Positions 8,856 through 19,277 of a stretch of DNA of 64,000 nucleotides are shown here, one piece after another. Location of the stretch: assembly GCF_000820125.1 (NCBI RefSeq), contig NZ_CDBY01000050.1:1-64000 (forward strand), read 5' to 3'. Both the position numbers and the translations under genes were made by a program. The notes below the pieces were generated by a model, which saw only the letters and a list, made by a program, of their open reading frames with translations, was not told the origin of the DNA and searched no databases. Every line of letters begins with the position of its first letter. The first letter of the stretch is position 1. Source of the stretch: Aeromonas simiae (lineage in GTDB: Bacteria; Pseudomonadota; Gammaproteobacteria; Enterobacterales; Aeromonadaceae).

Positions 8856-9173
8856 CTAGATTCCCGCGACCTCCTCATAGGCACGCAACCCTTCCGATTG
8901 TCCGCGCATCGCCTGCCACACTTTCAGGCTGCGCTCCATCTCGATACGGCACAACTCACGCGCTTCGGCATGCTCTGCCCGTATGATCTGACGCACCGGC
9001 TCAAGGGCCTGCCACAGTTCAGGGTCCTTGGCCAGACGGCGAGCGGTCGCAGCCAAGGTCACATCCAGCGCCTGCACCGCACTCCATCCCCCGTTGCGGG
9101 CCTGGATCAGCAAGCGCTGGCTCAACGCGCGCAGTTGCTGCCCGACTTTTGCCTGGTGCTCATTTAGTTTCAT
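8856..9173 (-). CDS. lafX: LafX-like flagellar-cluster protein of unknown function
   Basis: A 105-residue, mostly helical, hydrophilic protein. Start 9173 is preceded by GAGGAG, and an upstream in-frame extension lacks a ribosome site. It is named from its position directly after a FliS-type chaperone gene in a lateral flagellin cluster, where Aeromonas and Vibrio carry a small gene called lafX. Sequence alone gives no family signature that I recognise. It may act as a chaperone or regulator of filament proteins (inference). It is the last gene of the module; no lafE-type or motor genes follow. Confidence 0.6.
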   Translation of the reverse strand: MKLNEHQAKVGQQLRALSQRLLIQARNGGWSAVQALDVTLAATARRLAKDPELWQALEPVRQIIRAEHAEARELCRIEMERSLKVWQAMRGQSEGLRAYEEVAGI

Positions 9174-9218
9174 CAAGACTCTCCTCGCCAAGGGACAACA
9201 CGGCCATCCGTCCACTCA

Positions 9219-9614
9219 TTAGCGATTCTGATGGCGCGCCATGCCTTCCCAACCGATGCGTAGCTCACCGATGATGTTGCGCACTTCCTGCAACCCCTCA
9301 ACGCGGTTGCTCACGCTCGCCTCAAACAAACGCTGACCACAGTAGTCATACAATTTGTGTAAATTGAGCGCCAGCTCCCCCCCTTGTTCCATATCAAGGG
9401 CGCTGTCGAGACCTCCGAGGATATCCAAACAGCGGGAGATCGATTGCCCTTTACGATCAAGCTGACGGGCAAGCATGTGCCCCTCAACCCGGGAGATCTC
9501 ATCGAGCAGCCCATCGATCAACATCAGCACCAACTGGTGCGGATTAGCACTGGCCGCCTTGGCATGGGTAGCGGCCTGTTGATAGGCCGCAAACGGATCG
9601 TCTTGTCCAAACAT
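9219..9614 (-). CDS. lafC: Lateral flagellin export chaperone, FliS family
   Basis: A 131-residue helical protein of FliS type: AAYQQAATHAKAASANPHQL matches the conserved N-terminal region (Y-x-x-x-x-x-x-x-A-x-P-x-x-L), followed by LVLMLIDGLLDEI. FliS binds the flagellin C-terminus in the cytosol and prevents premature polymerisation. It starts 11 bp after the cap gene lafB, so the two are almost certainly co-transcribed and devoted to the lateral flagellin encoded upstream. Confidence 0.88.
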   Translation of the reverse strand: MFGQDDPFAAYQQAATHAKAASANPHQLVLMLIDGLLDEISRVEGHMLARQLDRKGQSISRCLDILGGLDSALDMEQGGELALNLHKLYDYCGQRLFEASVSNRVEGLQEVRNIIGELRIGWEGMARHQNR

Positions 9615-9625
9615 AATTTGCTCGC

Positions 9626-10909
9626 TTAAAGGTACTGCATGCTTTCCATCATCTGGTTCAACGCGGAGAACTGCTTCAGGTAACGCTGATAAGCCGCTTC
9701 CATTCGCTGATCGAAGGCTTCCATCTTGTCTTCCAGACGCTTCTGGCTACGTTCGATACTCTCTTCCCGCTGCTTGATGATGCCATCACGAGCGGTATAG
9801 CTGTCCAGGCTCTTTTCCATGCGCTTGAGCAGGCCATCATCCCCCAGCATGGCCTTACCGAGGACTTCCGGGTCTTTCTCCAGCGCCTTGTTAAAGTCAG
9901 TGGAGCTGAAACTCAGTTTACCTTCACGGTCAGTCTTAATGCCGATATCGGAAAGCGTCATGCCATTGGGCAGATCCCGCACACTGTTGCGCAAGGTGTT
10001 TTTCAGACCACGGGCCGTAGAGTCACCATACAAGGCGCCACCGGAAGCCGTCATCTTGTTGAGGTCGTCCATCAGTTCGTTGTAATCATCAACGAACTTC
10101 TGCAATGCCTCAGTCATCTGTTCACTATCCTGGCTGACCGACACCTGCAAAGGGCCGCTATCTGCCGGCTGCGGCTTGGTCAGCTCAATGGTCAAGCCAT
10201 CGACCACGTTCTCGAAGGTATTGCTGCCTTGCTTGATCTCCAGGGCGCCAGGACCGCTGCCCATGACCAGAATGGCGTCCTGCGCCGGGCTCAGCTCACG
10301 CATGTTATCCACGGCGCTGGCAAATGCCTCAGAAGCCTCGCTTCCGGCAACCGGGGTATAGTTGACACTGATCTGATTCGCTTCACCCGTCTCGGTGCTG
10401 GTCATGACCAAATTGGTCTTGCCATCGGTACGCACCAGCGTCGCCTTCACCCCAGGGTTGCTGCTGGAGTTGTTAATGGCGTCGGCCAAGTCCTTCGCAT
10501 TGGCATTGGGCGGCAGCGTCGAGAGATCAATGGCCATCTCCTCGTCACCCACGTTGACGGTCAGAATACCATCTTCGGGCAGCGCTGAATCACCATCGAG
10601 CTCAATCCCCACCTGGTGGGAGGTCGCCACCTGCTTGGACTGGAAGTTGTATTGTCCCGAACTTGCCTGACCATTGGAGGTCACGGTCAGGAACCCCTCA
10701 TCGGAGATGGTCGTCTTCTGAGCCTGCATCTTGGCGGGATCGTTCAGATCCTTGAGCATGCTCTGGAAGGCTTTGGTCTTGCTATTGAGCGAACCGTAAG
10801 CGGCACTCTGGGCTTGCAGGCTGCTCTGCTGTTTTTGATGCATCGCATCGGTATTGAGACGTTCGGCGGCGACCAGCTGGGCGGCAACAGAAGCGGGATT
10901 GATCTGCAT
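9626..10909 (-). CDS. lafB: Lateral flagellar filament cap protein, FliD family (HAP2)
   Basis: A 427-residue FliD homologue. N-terminal coiled-coil D0 region (residues 1-70) with MQINPASVAAQLVAAERLNT; a central FliD_N/FliD_C region; a C-terminal heptad-rich helix (EESIERSQKRLEDKMEAFDQ) ending LNQMMESMQYL. The cap sits at the filament tip and folds incoming flagellin. It lies downstream of lafA after two strong hairpins and just upstream of the FliS chaperone. It is shorter than many polar FliD proteins, which agrees with a lateral type. Confidence 0.9.
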   Translation of the reverse strand: MQINPASVAAQLVAAERLNTDAMHQKQQSSLQAQSAAYGSLNSKTKAFQSMLKDLNDPAKMQAQKTTISDEGFLTVTSNGQASSGQYNFQSKQVATSHQVGIELDGDSALPEDGILTVNVGDEEMAIDLSTLPPNANAKDLADAINNSSSNPGVKATLVRTDGKTNLVMTSTETGEANQISVNYTPVAGSEASEAFASAVDNMRELSPAQDAILVMGSGPGALEIKQGSNTFENVVDGLTIELTKPQPADSGPLQVSVSQDSEQMTEALQKFVDDYNELMDDLNKMTASGGALYGDSTARGLKNTLRNSVRDLPNGMTLSDIGIKTDREGKLSFSSTDFNKALEKDPEVLGKAMLGDDGLLKRMEKSLDSYTARDGIIKQREESIERSQKRLEDKMEAFDQRMEAAYQRYLKQFSALNQMMESMQYL

Positions 10910-10941
10910 AACTTAAGTACTCCATTGAGTTTTATGCGGCA

Positions 10942-10979
10942 GTCATAACAAAGCCGCCACGAGGCGGCTTTGTTATGAC
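10942..10979. terminator. Perfect 17-bp stem-loop between lafA and lafB
   Basis: GTCATAACAAAGCCGCC (10942-10958), loop ACGA, and the exact complement at 10963-10979. No long T tract follows, so it may limit read-through from lafA into lafBCX or protect lafA mRNA. Confidence 0.6.
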
Positions 10980-11030
10980 CCCTAAATGGCATTGGGAAGG
11001 CTCCCAAAGCGGATGAGGGGACCAAAACAA

Positions 11031-11053
11031 CGGGCCACCACAAGGGTGGCCCG
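11031..11053 (-). terminator. Terminator just after lafA
   Basis: CGGGCCACC (11031-11039) and GGTGGCCCG (11045-11053). On the minus strand it is followed by TTGTTTT, 13 bp after the lafA stop. Confidence 0.7.
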
Positions 11054-11065
11054 CTAGCAACCGGA

Positions 11066-11917
11066 TTAGTTCAGCAGGGAGGTCACCATGCTGGTCATCT
11101 GGTTGGACTTGGACAGGACGGACATGCCGGCTTGCATCAGCATCTGGCCCTTGGTCATGTTGGTGGTTTCAGCAGCGAAGTCAGCATCCATGATGCGGCC
11201 GTTGGCCACGTCGGTGTTTTCCTTCATGTTGGACAGGTTGCTGATGGTGTGCTCCAGACGGTTGATGTTGGCACCGAACTGGGAACGGGCAGCACCGATG
11301 GTGTCCAGGCTGTCAGCAATGCTGTCCATGGCGGCGCTGAAGTCAGCGCTGGTACCGGCGCCCAGAGCTTCAACAACATCAGCAGCGCCATCGATCAGAG
11401 CGTTGACCGCTTGTACGTTGGTGCTGGCATCCAGAACCAGCTTCTCGTCAGAGTTGCCACCAATCTGGAAAGTCACAGTGTCACCGAACTTACCATCGTC
11501 GGTCAGCAGCTGGTCGCCACCGAAACGGGTGTTGTCACGGATGTTAACCAGCTCGGCAGCCAGCTCGGTCATTTCGTCAGCGATGGCTTGACGGTCAGCA
11601 GCACTGGCCGTGTCGTTCGCGCCCTGGGTGGCCAGGTCCTTCATACGCTGGGCGATGTTGGTCATCTCGTCCATGGCGCCTTCAGCGGTCTGCATCATGG
11701 AGATGGCATCCTGAGCGTTACGCATACCCATGGCCTGGCCATTGGATTGAGCTTGCAGACGGGTGGCCATCTGCAGGCCAGCGGCATCGTCAGCGGCGCT
11801 GTTGATGCGCAGGCCGGTACCCAGACGCTGCATCGCGGTGCTCAGGGAGCTGTTGGTGCTGGTCAGTTGGTTCTGGGTTACCAGGGAGGCGTAGTTGGTG
11901 TGGATGGAGATAGCCAT
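11066..11917 (-). CDS. lafA: Lateral flagellin
   Basis: A 283-residue flagellin with the conserved N-terminal D0/D1 (residues 1-140; [40 protein letters not shown]) and C-terminal D1/D0 (about 200-283; [20 protein letters not shown]) and only a short central domain. The start resembles lateral flagellins ([13 protein letters not shown]) rather than polar FlaA/FlaB, which begin differently. Lateral filaments drive swarming on surfaces. It has a strong AAGGA ribosome site and its own terminator, consistent with high expression. The region upstream is AT-rich; I do not see a convincing sigma-28 or sigma-54 promoter. Confidence 0.88.
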   Translation of the reverse strand: MAISIHTNYASLVTQNQLTSTNSSLSTAMQRLGTGLRINSAADDAAGLQMATRLQAQSNGQAMGMRNAQDAISMMQTAEGAMDEMTNIAQRMKDLATQGANDTASAADRQAIADEMTELAAELVNIRDNTRFGGDQLLTDDGKFGDTVTFQIGGNSDEKLVLDASTNVQAVNALIDGAADVVEALGAGTSADFSAAMDSIADSLDTIGAARSQFGANINRLEHTISNLSNMKENTDVANGRIMDADFAAETTNMTKGQMLMQAGMSVLSKSNQMTSMVTSLLN

Positions 11918-12405
11918 TGTCTTGTTTTCCTTAAAGTTACACGCTGCAAAGCAGCTCTCGAATCACATAGAAAGAGAAACGACCGTCCCTTTGAAAAAAT
12001 TAAGTCTTCTGACATTTTTTATAAAAAAATCTTCTTTATCCCTGCGTTTTTCAGAACACGATGACACAACCAAAACCGGATACCCCTGGGTGAGCTCGCC
12101 GCACCGCTGCGCTGGAGCCTGGGGATCTGCCGCTCTCAGCCTTTCCCCATCGCACCATACCGAGTGCTGACCCATGCCCAAAAAGAGCAATGCACCGCCC
12201 TCCTCAAAGGGAAGCAAGGTGGGCAGGAGGAAAGAATAAGAGGAGAGTATAAACAGACGGCGCCGCGCTCATTGGCCTGCGAGGCTCACCGCCACCAAGA
12301 AGCGGCGCGGCAACAGCACGAAGAGAGCGCCGTCAGAACGCGATGAGGGGACAACCGATGGGCAAGGGTGAAGCCCTCCTCCACGGGGCCAGCGCCATCA
12401 CCATA
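11918..12405. other. Long intergenic region between lafA and pnp
   Basis: About 490 bp. The 140 bp next to lafA is AT-rich (runs of A and T at 11994-12040) and probably holds the lafA promoter, which I cannot place precisely. The remainder is GC-rich with no ORF resembling a known protein. Short open frames here have no ribosome site or recognisable product. Confidence 0.5.
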
Positions 12406-12434
12406 AAAAAAGCCGCCCTATCGGGCGGCTTTTT
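12406..12434. terminator. Terminator of pnp, bidirectional
   Basis: AAAAA then AGCCGCCC (12411-12418), TATC, GGGCGGCT (12423-12430) and TTTTT. It sits 13 bp beyond the pnp stop. Confidence 0.88.
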
Positions 12435-12446
12435 CATGACGGAGCC

Positions 12447-14597
12447 TTACTCGGCGGCCGGCTCTTCGGCAACAACCGGTGCCGCTTCGGCGGCGGCCGG
12501 CGCAGGAGCGGCGGCATCGGCATTGGCTTCCTTGATGGAGAGACGGACGCGGCCCTGACGGTCCACTTCCAGTACCTTCACCTTGACCATGTCACCGATG
12601 TTCAGGTAGTCAGCCACATTCTGCACGCGCTCTTCGGTGATCTGGGAGATGTGTACCAGACCATCCTTGCCCGGCAGGATATTGACGAAGGCACCGAAGT
12701 CGGCCAGACGCACCACCTTACCTTCGTAGATGCGGCCCACTTCCACCTCGGCGGTGATGGCCTCGATACGGCGGATCGCTTCCTTGGCGGCATCGCCGTC
12801 CACAGCAGCGATACGCACGGTACCGTCATCATCCAGCTCGATGTTGGTGCCGGTCTCTTCGGTCAGGGCACGGATGACGGAGCCACCCTTGCCGATGACG
12901 TCCTTGATCTTCTCCGGGCTGATCTTGATGGTGTGGATGCGCGGGGCGAAATCGGAGATCTCGGCACGCGGGGCGGCAATCGCCTCGTCCATCACCTTCA
13001 GGATGTGCAGACGCGCGTCACGGGCCTGCTTCAGGGCGATCTCCATGATCTCCTTGGTGATGCCTTCGATCTTGATGTCCATCTGCAGGGCGGTCACGCC
13101 CTCGGTGGTACCGGCCACCTTGAAGTCCATGTCGCCCAGGTGATCTTCATCACCCAGGATGTCGGACAGCACGACGAAGCCATCTTCTTCCTTCACCAGG
13201 CCCATGGCGATACCGGCCACAGAGGCCTTGATCGGCACACCGGCATCCATCAGAGCCAGGGAGGTACCACACACGGAGGCCATGGAGGAGGAGCCGTTGG
13301 ACTCGGTGATCTCAGAGACCACACGCACCACGTACGGGAACTCGTCAGCGCTCGGCATTACCGCAGCGACGCCGCGCTTGGCCAGACGACCGTGGCCGAT
13401 TTCACGGCGCTTCGGGCTGCCCATCATGCCGGTCTCACCCACGCAGTAGGGCGGGAAGTTGTAGTGCAGCATGAAGCGATCGGCACGGTTGCCGGTCAGC
13501 TCGTCGATGTTTTGGGCGTCACGCTCGGTACCCAGGGTGGCAACCACCATGGCCTGAGTCTCACCACGGGTGAACAGGGCGGAGCCGTGGGTACGCGGCA
13601 GCACGCCGGTGGCCACATTCAGGGCACGCACCATGTGCGGATCACGACCGTCGATACGCGGCTCGCCACGCACCACGCGGCCACGGACGATGCGGCTCTC
13701 CAGGTTGTGGAACTCTTCGCCGATCTTCTTCGGATCCAAGGTGGCGTCAGCCGCAACCAGCTGCTCGATGACGCGCTGCTTGATGCCGCCGATGGTCTCG
13801 TAACGCACGGCCTTCTCGGTGATGCGGTAGGCTTCACCCAGTTCGGCGGTGGCCAGCTCGGCAACCTTGTCCTTCAGAGCCTGATTGACGGCCGGAGCAA
13901 CCCAGTCCCACGGCTTGGCACCGGCTTCGGCGGCAAACTCGTTGATGGCGCTGATGACGGTCTGCATCTGCTCGTGGCCATAAACCACGGCGCCCAGCAT
14001 GACATCTTCCGGCAGGACGGAGGCTTCGGACTCCACCATCAGCACGGCGCTGGCGGTACCCGCCACCACCAGATCCAGCTGGCTGTTAGCCAGCTCGCTC
14101 ACGGTCGGGTTCAGCAGGTACTGACCGTTCATGTAACCGACGCGGGCGGCGCCGATCGGGCCGTTAAAAGGAATGCCAGAGACGGCCAGCGCGGCAGAGG
14201 CGCCGATCATGGCCACGATGTCCGGGGAAACCTGCGGGTTAACGGACATCACGGTGGCAACCACCTGAACCTCGTTGAGGAAGCCTTCCGGGAACAGCGG
14301 GCGGATCGGACGGTCGATCAGACGGGCGATCAGGGTTTCACCCTCGCTCGGACGACCTTCACGACGGAAAAAACCGCCCGGGATACGGCCAGCAGCGTAG
14401 GTACGCTCCTGATAGTTGACAGTCAGGGGGAAGAAGTCGCGGCTCAGATCGGCTTCTTTCTTGCCGACCACGGTAACGAACACACAGGTGTCGTCCATGC
14501 TGACCATGACCGCGCCGGTAGCCTGACGGGCCATCATGCCGGTTTCGAGAGTGACGGTATGCTGACCGTATTGGAATGACTTAACAGTAGGATTCAC
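12447..14597 (-). CDS. pnp: Polyribonucleotide nucleotidyltransferase (PNPase)
   Basis: A 716-residue 3'-5' phosphorolytic exoribonuclease, a trimer and part of the RNA degradosome. There are two RNase PH domains (about 15-145 and 325-460) with [20 protein letters not shown], a KH domain (about 553-612, [16 protein letters not shown]) and an S1 domain (about 620-690, [19 protein letters not shown]). The C-terminal tail is Ala/Pro/Glu-rich. The length matches the family. It follows rpsO as in E. coli, with a terminator-like hairpin and another stem between them that may serve the known autoregulation by RNase III and PNPase. Confidence 0.98.
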   Translation of the reverse strand: MNPTVKSFQYGQHTVTLETGMMARQATGAVMVSMDDTCVFVTVVGKKEADLSRDFFPLTVNYQERTYAAGRIPGGFFRREGRPSEGETLIARLIDRPIRPLFPEGFLNEVQVVATVMSVNPQVSPDIVAMIGASAALAVSGIPFNGPIGAARVGYMNGQYLLNPTVSELANSQLDLVVAGTASAVLMVESEASVLPEDVMLGAVVYGHEQMQTVISAINEFAAEAGAKPWDWVAPAVNQALKDKVAELATAELGEAYRITEKAVRYETIGGIKQRVIEQLVAADATLDPKKIGEEFHNLESRIVRGRVVRGEPRIDGRDPHMVRALNVATGVLPRTHGSALFTRGETQAMVVATLGTERDAQNIDELTGNRADRFMLHYNFPPYCVGETGMMGSPKRREIGHGRLAKRGVAAVMPSADEFPYVVRVVSEITESNGSSSMASVCGTSLALMDAGVPIKASVAGIAMGLVKEEDGFVVLSDILGDEDHLGDMDFKVAGTTEGVTALQMDIKIEGITKEIMEIALKQARDARLHILKVMDEAIAAPRAEISDFAPRIHTIKISPEKIKDVIGKGGSVIRALTEETGTNIELDDDGTVRIAAVDGDAAKEAIRRIEAITAEVEVGRIYEGKVVRLADFGAFVNILPGKDGLVHISQITEERVQNVADYLNIGDMVKVKVLEVDRQGRVRLSIKEANADAAAPAPAAAEAAPVVAEEPAAE

Positions 14598-14668
14598 GTG
14601 AATTTCCTTTTATCAATTTGGCCTTTCAATTTCGCGCCCAAGTATACTTGATTCGAGTTAAAAGGTAA

Positions 14669-14698
14669 GCGGCGTCGCATCAGGGTTGCGTACGCCGT
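14669..14698 (-). other. Stem in the rpsO-pnp intergenic mRNA, candidate RNase III site
   Basis: CGGCGT and CGCA (14670-14679) pair with TGCG and ACGCCG (14687-14697), with a 7-base loop and one bulge. In E. coli, RNase III cleaves a stem in the pnp leader to start autoregulation; equivalence here is inferred from position. A possible -10 (TATACT) lies downstream of it. Confidence 0.4.
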
Positions 14699-14703
14699 AA
14701 CGA

Positions 14704-14733
14704 AAAAAGGGGAACCTTTCGGTTCCCCTTTTT
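14704..14733 (-). terminator. rpsO terminator/attenuator before pnp
   Basis: GGGGAACC (14709-14716), TTTC, GGTTCCCC (14721-14728), flanked by A and T runs. It lies 20 bp after the rpsO stop and probably reduces read-through into pnp. Confidence 0.85.
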
Positions 14734-14753
14734 GCGTGAAATCTTGCCGTCGA

Positions 14754-15023
14754 TTAGCGACGCAGACCCAGCTTGGCGATCAGAGCAGCATAACGCTCTA
14801 CATCCTTACGCTTCAGGTAGTCCAGCAGCTTACGACGCTGGGAAACCATGCGCAGCAGACCGCGACGACCGTGGTGGTCCTTGGCGTGCTGCTTGAAGTG
14901 GCCTTGCAGGTGGTTGATCTGGGCAGTCAGCAGGGCAACCTGAACTTCCGGGGAACCGGTGTCGTTAGCGCCACGAGCGTGTTCGGCTACGATTTGAGCC
15001 TTGATTTCAGCGTTTAGAGACAT
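14754..15023 (-). CDS. rpsO: 30S ribosomal protein S15
   Basis: An 89-residue protein, the standard length. Signature [20 protein letters not shown] and the rRNA-binding [22 protein letters not shown]15 binds 16S rRNA early in small-subunit assembly and in E. coli represses its own translation. It lies between truB and pnp in the conserved order and has its own promoter upstream. Confidence 0.98.
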   Translation of the reverse strand: MSLNAEIKAQIVAEHARGANDTGSPEVQVALLTAQINHLQGHFKQHAKDHHGRRGLLRMVSQRRKLLDYLKRKDVERYAALIAKLGLRR

Positions 15024-15092
15024 GAGTCTACTCCAACAGAGTGTTTAAAGGTTCACAGCCGATCTCTAATTCAGCCGTGAAATGAGGGCGGT

Positions 15093-15120
15093 ATCATACC
15101 ATTTTTGCCGTTCTTGGCAA
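15093..15120 (-). promoter_or_regulatory. rpsO promoter
   Basis: On the minus strand, -35 TTGCCA (plus 15115-15120), 16-bp spacer, -10 TATGAT (plus 15093-15098), about 70 bp before the rpsO start. Confidence 0.6.
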
Positions 15121-15145
15121 TCACCATGGCGATACCACCCGGCCA

Positions 15146-16099
15146 TCAGGCCTCTTCGCCGCCGAGACGCACCAGACGACGCGGTGCGACCCGCCCCTCT
15201 TCGTCAATCTCGCCAACGCCGATGAACTCGCGCTCCGGGCCAACGGTCATACGCACCTGACCCTCTTGCGGCGCCCCAGCCACCTGAACCGCTTGGCCCT
15301 GGTTAACATAGGCGGCAACCGCCGGCAGCAGATTCACCTCGGGCAGGGAAGCCACGGCGGTGTCCATCGGCAGCAGCAGCGGATCCAGATGCTCGCGTGG
15401 CGGCACGGTCTGGGCACGGGCATGCTCGAAGATGCACTCAAGCTGCTCCAGGGTCAGCATCCGCTCATAGGGATAACTGGCCACCTGGGTACGACGCAGG
15501 GCGGTCACGTGGGCGCCACAGCCGAGCAGCTCGCCAAGATCATCGACCAGGGAGCGGATATAGGTGCCCTTACTGCAATGCACCTCCATCTTCACCTCAT
15601 CCCCTTCCACACTGATGAGCTTGAGCTCATAGATGGTGATGGGGCGGGCCTCGCGCTCAATTTCAATGCCTTCGCGGGCATATTCATAGAGCGGGCGACC
15701 GTTGTGCTTGAGCGCCGAATACATGGACGGCACCTGCATGATGGGGCCGCGGAACTTGTCGAGCGCCTCGATGATGTCACCCATGGCGACATTGACCGGA
15801 CGCTCGCTGACCACCTCGCCATCCGCATCGCTGGTATCGGTACGCACACCGAGTTTGGCGGTCACCTGATAACGCTTGTCGGCGTCGAGCAGGAACTGGG
15901 AGAACTTGGTGGCCTCACCGAGGCAGATCGGCAGCATGCCGGTCGCCAGGGGATCGAGCGCGCCGGTATGGCCCGCCTTGGCCGCGTTGTAAATCCGCTT
16001 GACCTTCTGCAACACATCGTTGGAAGTCAGGCCAGCCGGCTTGTCGAGCAGCAGGATACCGTGTACTTCACGGCCCTTGAAACGACGTCTGCGAGACAT
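15146..16099 (-). CDS. truB: tRNA pseudouridine(55) synthase
   Basis: A 317-residue enzyme that makes pseudouridine 55 in the T-loop of tRNAs. The catalytic Asp is in [20 protein letters not shown]; the motif [16 protein letters not shown] is near the N-terminus; a C-terminal PUA-like region begins about residue 250. It starts two bases after the rbfA stop and is co-transcribed with rbfA, infB and nusA as in E. coli. Confidence 0.97.
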   Translation of the reverse strand: MSRRRRFKGREVHGILLLDKPAGLTSNDVLQKVKRIYNAAKAGHTGALDPLATGMLPICLGEATKFSQFLLDADKRYQVTAKLGVRTDTSDADGEVVSERPVNVAMGDIIEALDKFRGPIMQVPSMYSALKHNGRPLYEYAREGIEIEREARPITIYELKLISVEGDEVKMEVHCSKGTYIRSLVDDLGELLGCGAHVTALRRTQVASYPYERMLTLEQLECIFEHARAQTVPPREHLDPLLLPMDTAVASLPEVNLLPAVAAYVNQGQAVQVAGAPQEGQVRMTVGPEREFIGVGEIDEEGRVAPRRLVRLGGEEA

Positions 16100-16101
16100 C
16101 T

Positions 16102-16509
16102 TCAGCTTTCATCCTCTTCATTGCGACCGGATTCGGCCATACGACGCTTGTCATCCCGGATGGTGTTGGTCACCAGATTGGACATGCGCATCCCCTCGAC
16201 CAGCGTCTCGTCATAGAAGAAACGCAGCTCGGGCACCACGCGCAGACGCATGGCACTGCCGAGCAGGCTACGGATGTAGCCGGCGGCCTCGCCGAGGGCG
16301 GCCAGGGCTTCCTTAATTCGCTCGGCATCGTTGTCGAGCTGCAGGAAGGTGACATAAACCTTGGCATAGTTGAGGTCACGGGAGACCTCCACGTCAGAGA
16401 CGGTCACCATGCCGATACGCGGGTCTTTGACCTCGCGCTGCAGGATCAGTGCGATTTCGCGCTGGATCTGCTGTCCGACCCGACGGGTCCGACTGAATTC
16501 TCTCGCCAT
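16102..16509 (-). CDS. rbfA: Ribosome-binding factor A
   Basis: A 135-residue KH-like protein ([40 protein letters not shown]) that helps mature the 16S 5' end and is needed at low temperature. The length matches the family. It lies between infB and truB in the conserved order; a stable UUCG-capped hairpin separates it from infB. Confidence 0.97.
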   Translation of the reverse strand: MAREFSRTRRVGQQIQREIALILQREVKDPRIGMVTVSDVEVSRDLNYAKVYVTFLQLDNDAERIKEALAALGEAAGYIRSLLGSAMRLRVVPELRFFYDETLVEGMRMSNLVTNTIRDDKRRMAESGRNEEDES

Positions 16510-16529
16510 GTTTTTACACCTGCGATAAA

Positions 16530-16547
16530 GGGGGGCCGAAGCCCCCC
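16530..16547 (-). terminator. UUCG-capped hairpin between infB and rbfA
   Basis: On the minus strand GGGGGGC, TTCG, GCCCCCC then TTTAT. Very stable; since rbfA and truB are normally co-expressed with infB, it probably acts as a partial attenuator or mRNA processing barrier. Confidence 0.5.
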
Positions 16548-16563
16548 ATCTTGAACCTTCGAA

Positions 16564-19251
16564 TTACAGAGTACGCTGGATTTCAACGGTCTCGTACACT
16601 TCGATCTGGTCGCCAACGCGAACGTCGTTGTAGTTCTTCACCGCGATGCCGCACTCGTAGCCATTCTTGACTTCGTTGACGTCATCCTTGAAGCGGCGCA
16701 GGGACTCCAGCTCGCCTTCGTAGATCACCACGTTCTCACGCAGCACACGAATACGGTTGGAACGCTTGACCACACCCTCGGTGACCATACAGCCGGCAAC
16801 GGCACCGAACTTGGGCGACTTGAACACGTCGCGCACTTCGGCCAGACCGATGATCTCCTGCTTGTACTCCGGCGCCAGCATACCGCTCATGGCCTGCTTC
16901 ACTTCGTCGATCAGGTCATAGATGACGGAGTAGTAGCGCAGATCCAGGCTCTCGGCCTCGATCACCTTGCGGGCAGAGGCATCGGCACGGACGTTGAAGC
17001 CCAGCAGAATGGCGTTGGAGGCGGCGGCCAGGGTGGCGTCGGTTTCGGTCAGACCACCGACACCGGAGCCGACGATCTTCACCTTCACCTCGTCGGTGGA
17101 GAGCTTGACCAGCGCGTCGCAGATGGCCTCTACAGAGCCCTGTACGTCGGCCTTGAGCACCACGTTCACTTCGGAGACTTCGCCTTCGGTCATGTTGGCA
17201 AACATGTTCTCCAGCTTGGCCTTCTGCTGGCGAGCCAGCTTGACCTCACGGAACTTGCCTTGACGATAGAGTGCCACTTCACGGGCCTTCTTCTCGTCAC
17301 GTACGACAGTGGCTTCATCACCGGCAGAGGGCACGCCGGACAGGCCGAGGATTTCCACCGGCAGGGAGGGGCCGGCTTCTTTGATCTCTTTACCCAGCTC
17401 GTCACGCATGGCACGAATACGACCGTATTCGAGACCGCACAGCACGATGTCGCCCTGACGCAGGGTCCCTTCCTGTACCAGCACGGTGGCAACCGGGCCA
17501 CGGCCCTTGTCGAGGAAGGATTCGATCACCACGCCATTGGCCATACCGTCATAAACGGCCTTCAGCTCCAGCACTTCGGCCTGGATCAGGATGGCGTCGA
17601 GCAGCTCGTCGATGCCCTGGCCAGACTTGGCGGAGACGTGCACGAACTGGCAGTCACCACCCCAGTCTTCGGACATGACGTCATAGCGAGCCAGCTCGGT
17701 CTTGACGCGATCCGGATCGGCTTCCGGTTTGTCGATCTTGTTAACAGCCACCACCAGCGGTACACCCGCTGCCTTGGCGTGCTGGATCGCTTCGACGGTC
17801 TGCGGCATCACGCCGTCATCGGCCGCCACGACCAGCACCACGATATCGGTGGCCTTGGCACCACGAGCACGCATGGAGGTAAACGCTGCGTGACCCGGGG
17901 TATCCAGGAAAGTGATCATGCCGCTTTCGGTCTTAACATGGTAAGCACCGATGTGCTGGGTGATGCCACCGGCTTCGCCCGCCGCGACCTTGGCCTTACG
18001 GATGTAGTCGAGCAGCGAGGTCTTACCGTGGTCAACGTGGCCCATGATGGTGACCACAGGTGCACGCGGTTTGGCTTCGGAGGTCTCGTCACGATCAGAC
18101 AGTACCGCCTCTTCCAGCTCGTTCTCACGACGCAGCACCACCTTGTGGCCCATCTCTTCGGCGACCAGCTGAGCGGTCTCCTGGTCGATGACCTGGTTGA
18201 TGGTGGCCATGGCGCCCATCTTCATCATCGCCTTGATGACTTCCACGCCCTTGACCGCCATCTTGTTGGCCAATTCGGCCACAGTGATGGTTTCGCCGAT
18301 CACGACGTCACGGTTCACGGCAGCAGCCGGCTTGTTAAAGCCGTGCTTCATGGCGTTCGGGGTGGCCATCTTGCCACGCTTACCCTTACGGGCACGCGGG
18401 TTGCGATCATCGCGGTCGTCGTCACGACGGCCGGTCTTCTTGGGCCCCTTGGGAGCAGCGGCGCTACGGCGGCGGCTCTCTTCTTTGCTGTCCTGTTCGT
18501 CTTCGGCAGCCTGGGCATGCTTGGAGGTGGTGACGTGATAGTCACTGCTCTCGCTGGCACGCTTGGCCTCTTCCTCAGCCCAACGGGCCGCGTTCTCTTC
18601 AGCCATCAGACGGGCTTCTTCCGCCTTCTTGGCTGCTAATTCTTCCGCCTTCTGAAGGGCGGCCGCTTCTTGTTGGCGCTTCAGTTCTTCTGCTTCGCGC
18701 TTGGCCATCTTCTCTGCCTCTTGCTGAGCTGTGCTACCGGCTGCTTTGGCGGGCTGCTGCTGAGCCTGTCGAGCCTTCTTATCTGCCTCGATTCGCGCCT
18801 TTTCCTCAGCTTCCAGGCGAGCCTGCTCAGCCGAACGGCGAGCCTTCTCTTCAGCCTCGATGCGAGCCTTCTCTTCGGCTTCGCTGCGGGCCTTCTCTTC
18901 CGCTTCCAAACGCGCTTTTTCTTCGGCTTCCTGACGCTGCTGATCTTCCAGCGCCGAGCGTCTCACATAGGTGCGAGATTTACGCACCTCAACCTGCACT
19001 TCCTTGTTCTTGCCGCCAGTCCCCTGAACACTCAGCGTGCTCTTGGTCTTGCGTTGCAAAGTCATGCGGGCCGGGGTGACATCGCCACCATGCTGTTTCT
19101 TCAGATGAGCCAGCAGAGTCTGCTTTTCAGACTCGCTAACCATATCGTCGGCCGCGCTCTTTTCGATGCCGGCCGCGACAAACTGCTGGAGAAGACGATC
19201 AACCGGTGTGTCGATGTCAGTGGCAAGTTGTTTTACCGATACTTCTGCCAT
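16564..19251 (-). CDS. infB: Translation initiation factor IF-2
   Basis: An 895-residue GTPase that brings fMet-tRNA to the 30S subunit. It has an N-terminal IF2_N domain (1-52), then a long charged region with octapeptide repeats of the type ARxEAEEK (about residues 108-170), and an Arg/Lys-rich stretch. The G domain has GHVDHGKT near residue 400 and NKID near 503, followed by domains II, III and C2. In E. coli, shorter IF2 forms arise from internal starts; I cannot place them here. It lies downstream of nusA, as expected. Confidence 0.98.
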   Translation of the reverse strand: MAEVSVKQLATDIDTPVDRLLQQFVAAGIEKSAADDMVSESEKQTLLAHLKKQHGGDVTPARMTLQRKTKSTLSVQGTGGKNKEVQVEVRKSRTYVRRSALEDQQRQEAEEKARLEAEEKARSEAEEKARIEAEEKARRSAEQARLEAEEKARIEADKKARQAQQQPAKAAGSTAQQEAEKMAKREAEELKRQQEAAALQKAEELAAKKAEEARLMAEENAARWAEEEAKRASESSDYHVTTSKHAQAAEDEQDSKEESRRRSAAAPKGPKKTGRRDDDRDDRNPRARKGKRGKMATPNAMKHGFNKPAAAVNRDVVIGETITVAELANKMAVKGVEVIKAMMKMGAMATINQVIDQETAQLVAEEMGHKVVLRRENELEEAVLSDRDETSEAKPRAPVVTIMGHVDHGKTSLLDYIRKAKVAAGEAGGITQHIGAYHVKTESGMITFLDTPGHAAFTSMRARGAKATDIVVLVVAADDGVMPQTVEAIQHAKAAGVPLVVAVNKIDKPEADPDRVKTELARYDVMSEDWGGDCQFVHVSAKSGQGIDELLDAILIQAEVLELKAVYDGMANGVVIESFLDKGRGPVATVLVQEGTLRQGDIVLCGLEYGRIRAMRDELGKEIKEAGPSLPVEILGLSGVPSAGDEATVVRDEKKAREVALYRQGKFREVKLARQQKAKLENMFANMTEGEVSEVNVVLKADVQGSVEAICDALVKLSTDEVKVKIVGSGVGGLTETDATLAAASNAILLGFNVRADASARKVIEAESLDLRYYSVIYDLIDEVKQAMSGMLAPEYKQEIIGLAEVRDVFKSPKFGAVAGCMVTEGVVKRSNRIRVLRENVVIYEGELESLRRFKDDVNEVKNGYECGIAVKNYNDVRVGDQIEVYETVEIQRTL

Positions 19252-19277
19252 TCATTTACCTCCGTTTGATCCTGTAC

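Noticed and set aside
11963-12217. 84-codon leftward open frame upstream of lafA
   Set aside because: It crosses the AT-rich presumed promoter region, has no ribosome site and no family resemblance.
12343-12558. Short rightward open frame entering pnp from the lafA-pnp gap
   Set aside because: It runs through the pnp terminator and antisense to the pnp end; codon pattern is that of the opposite strand.
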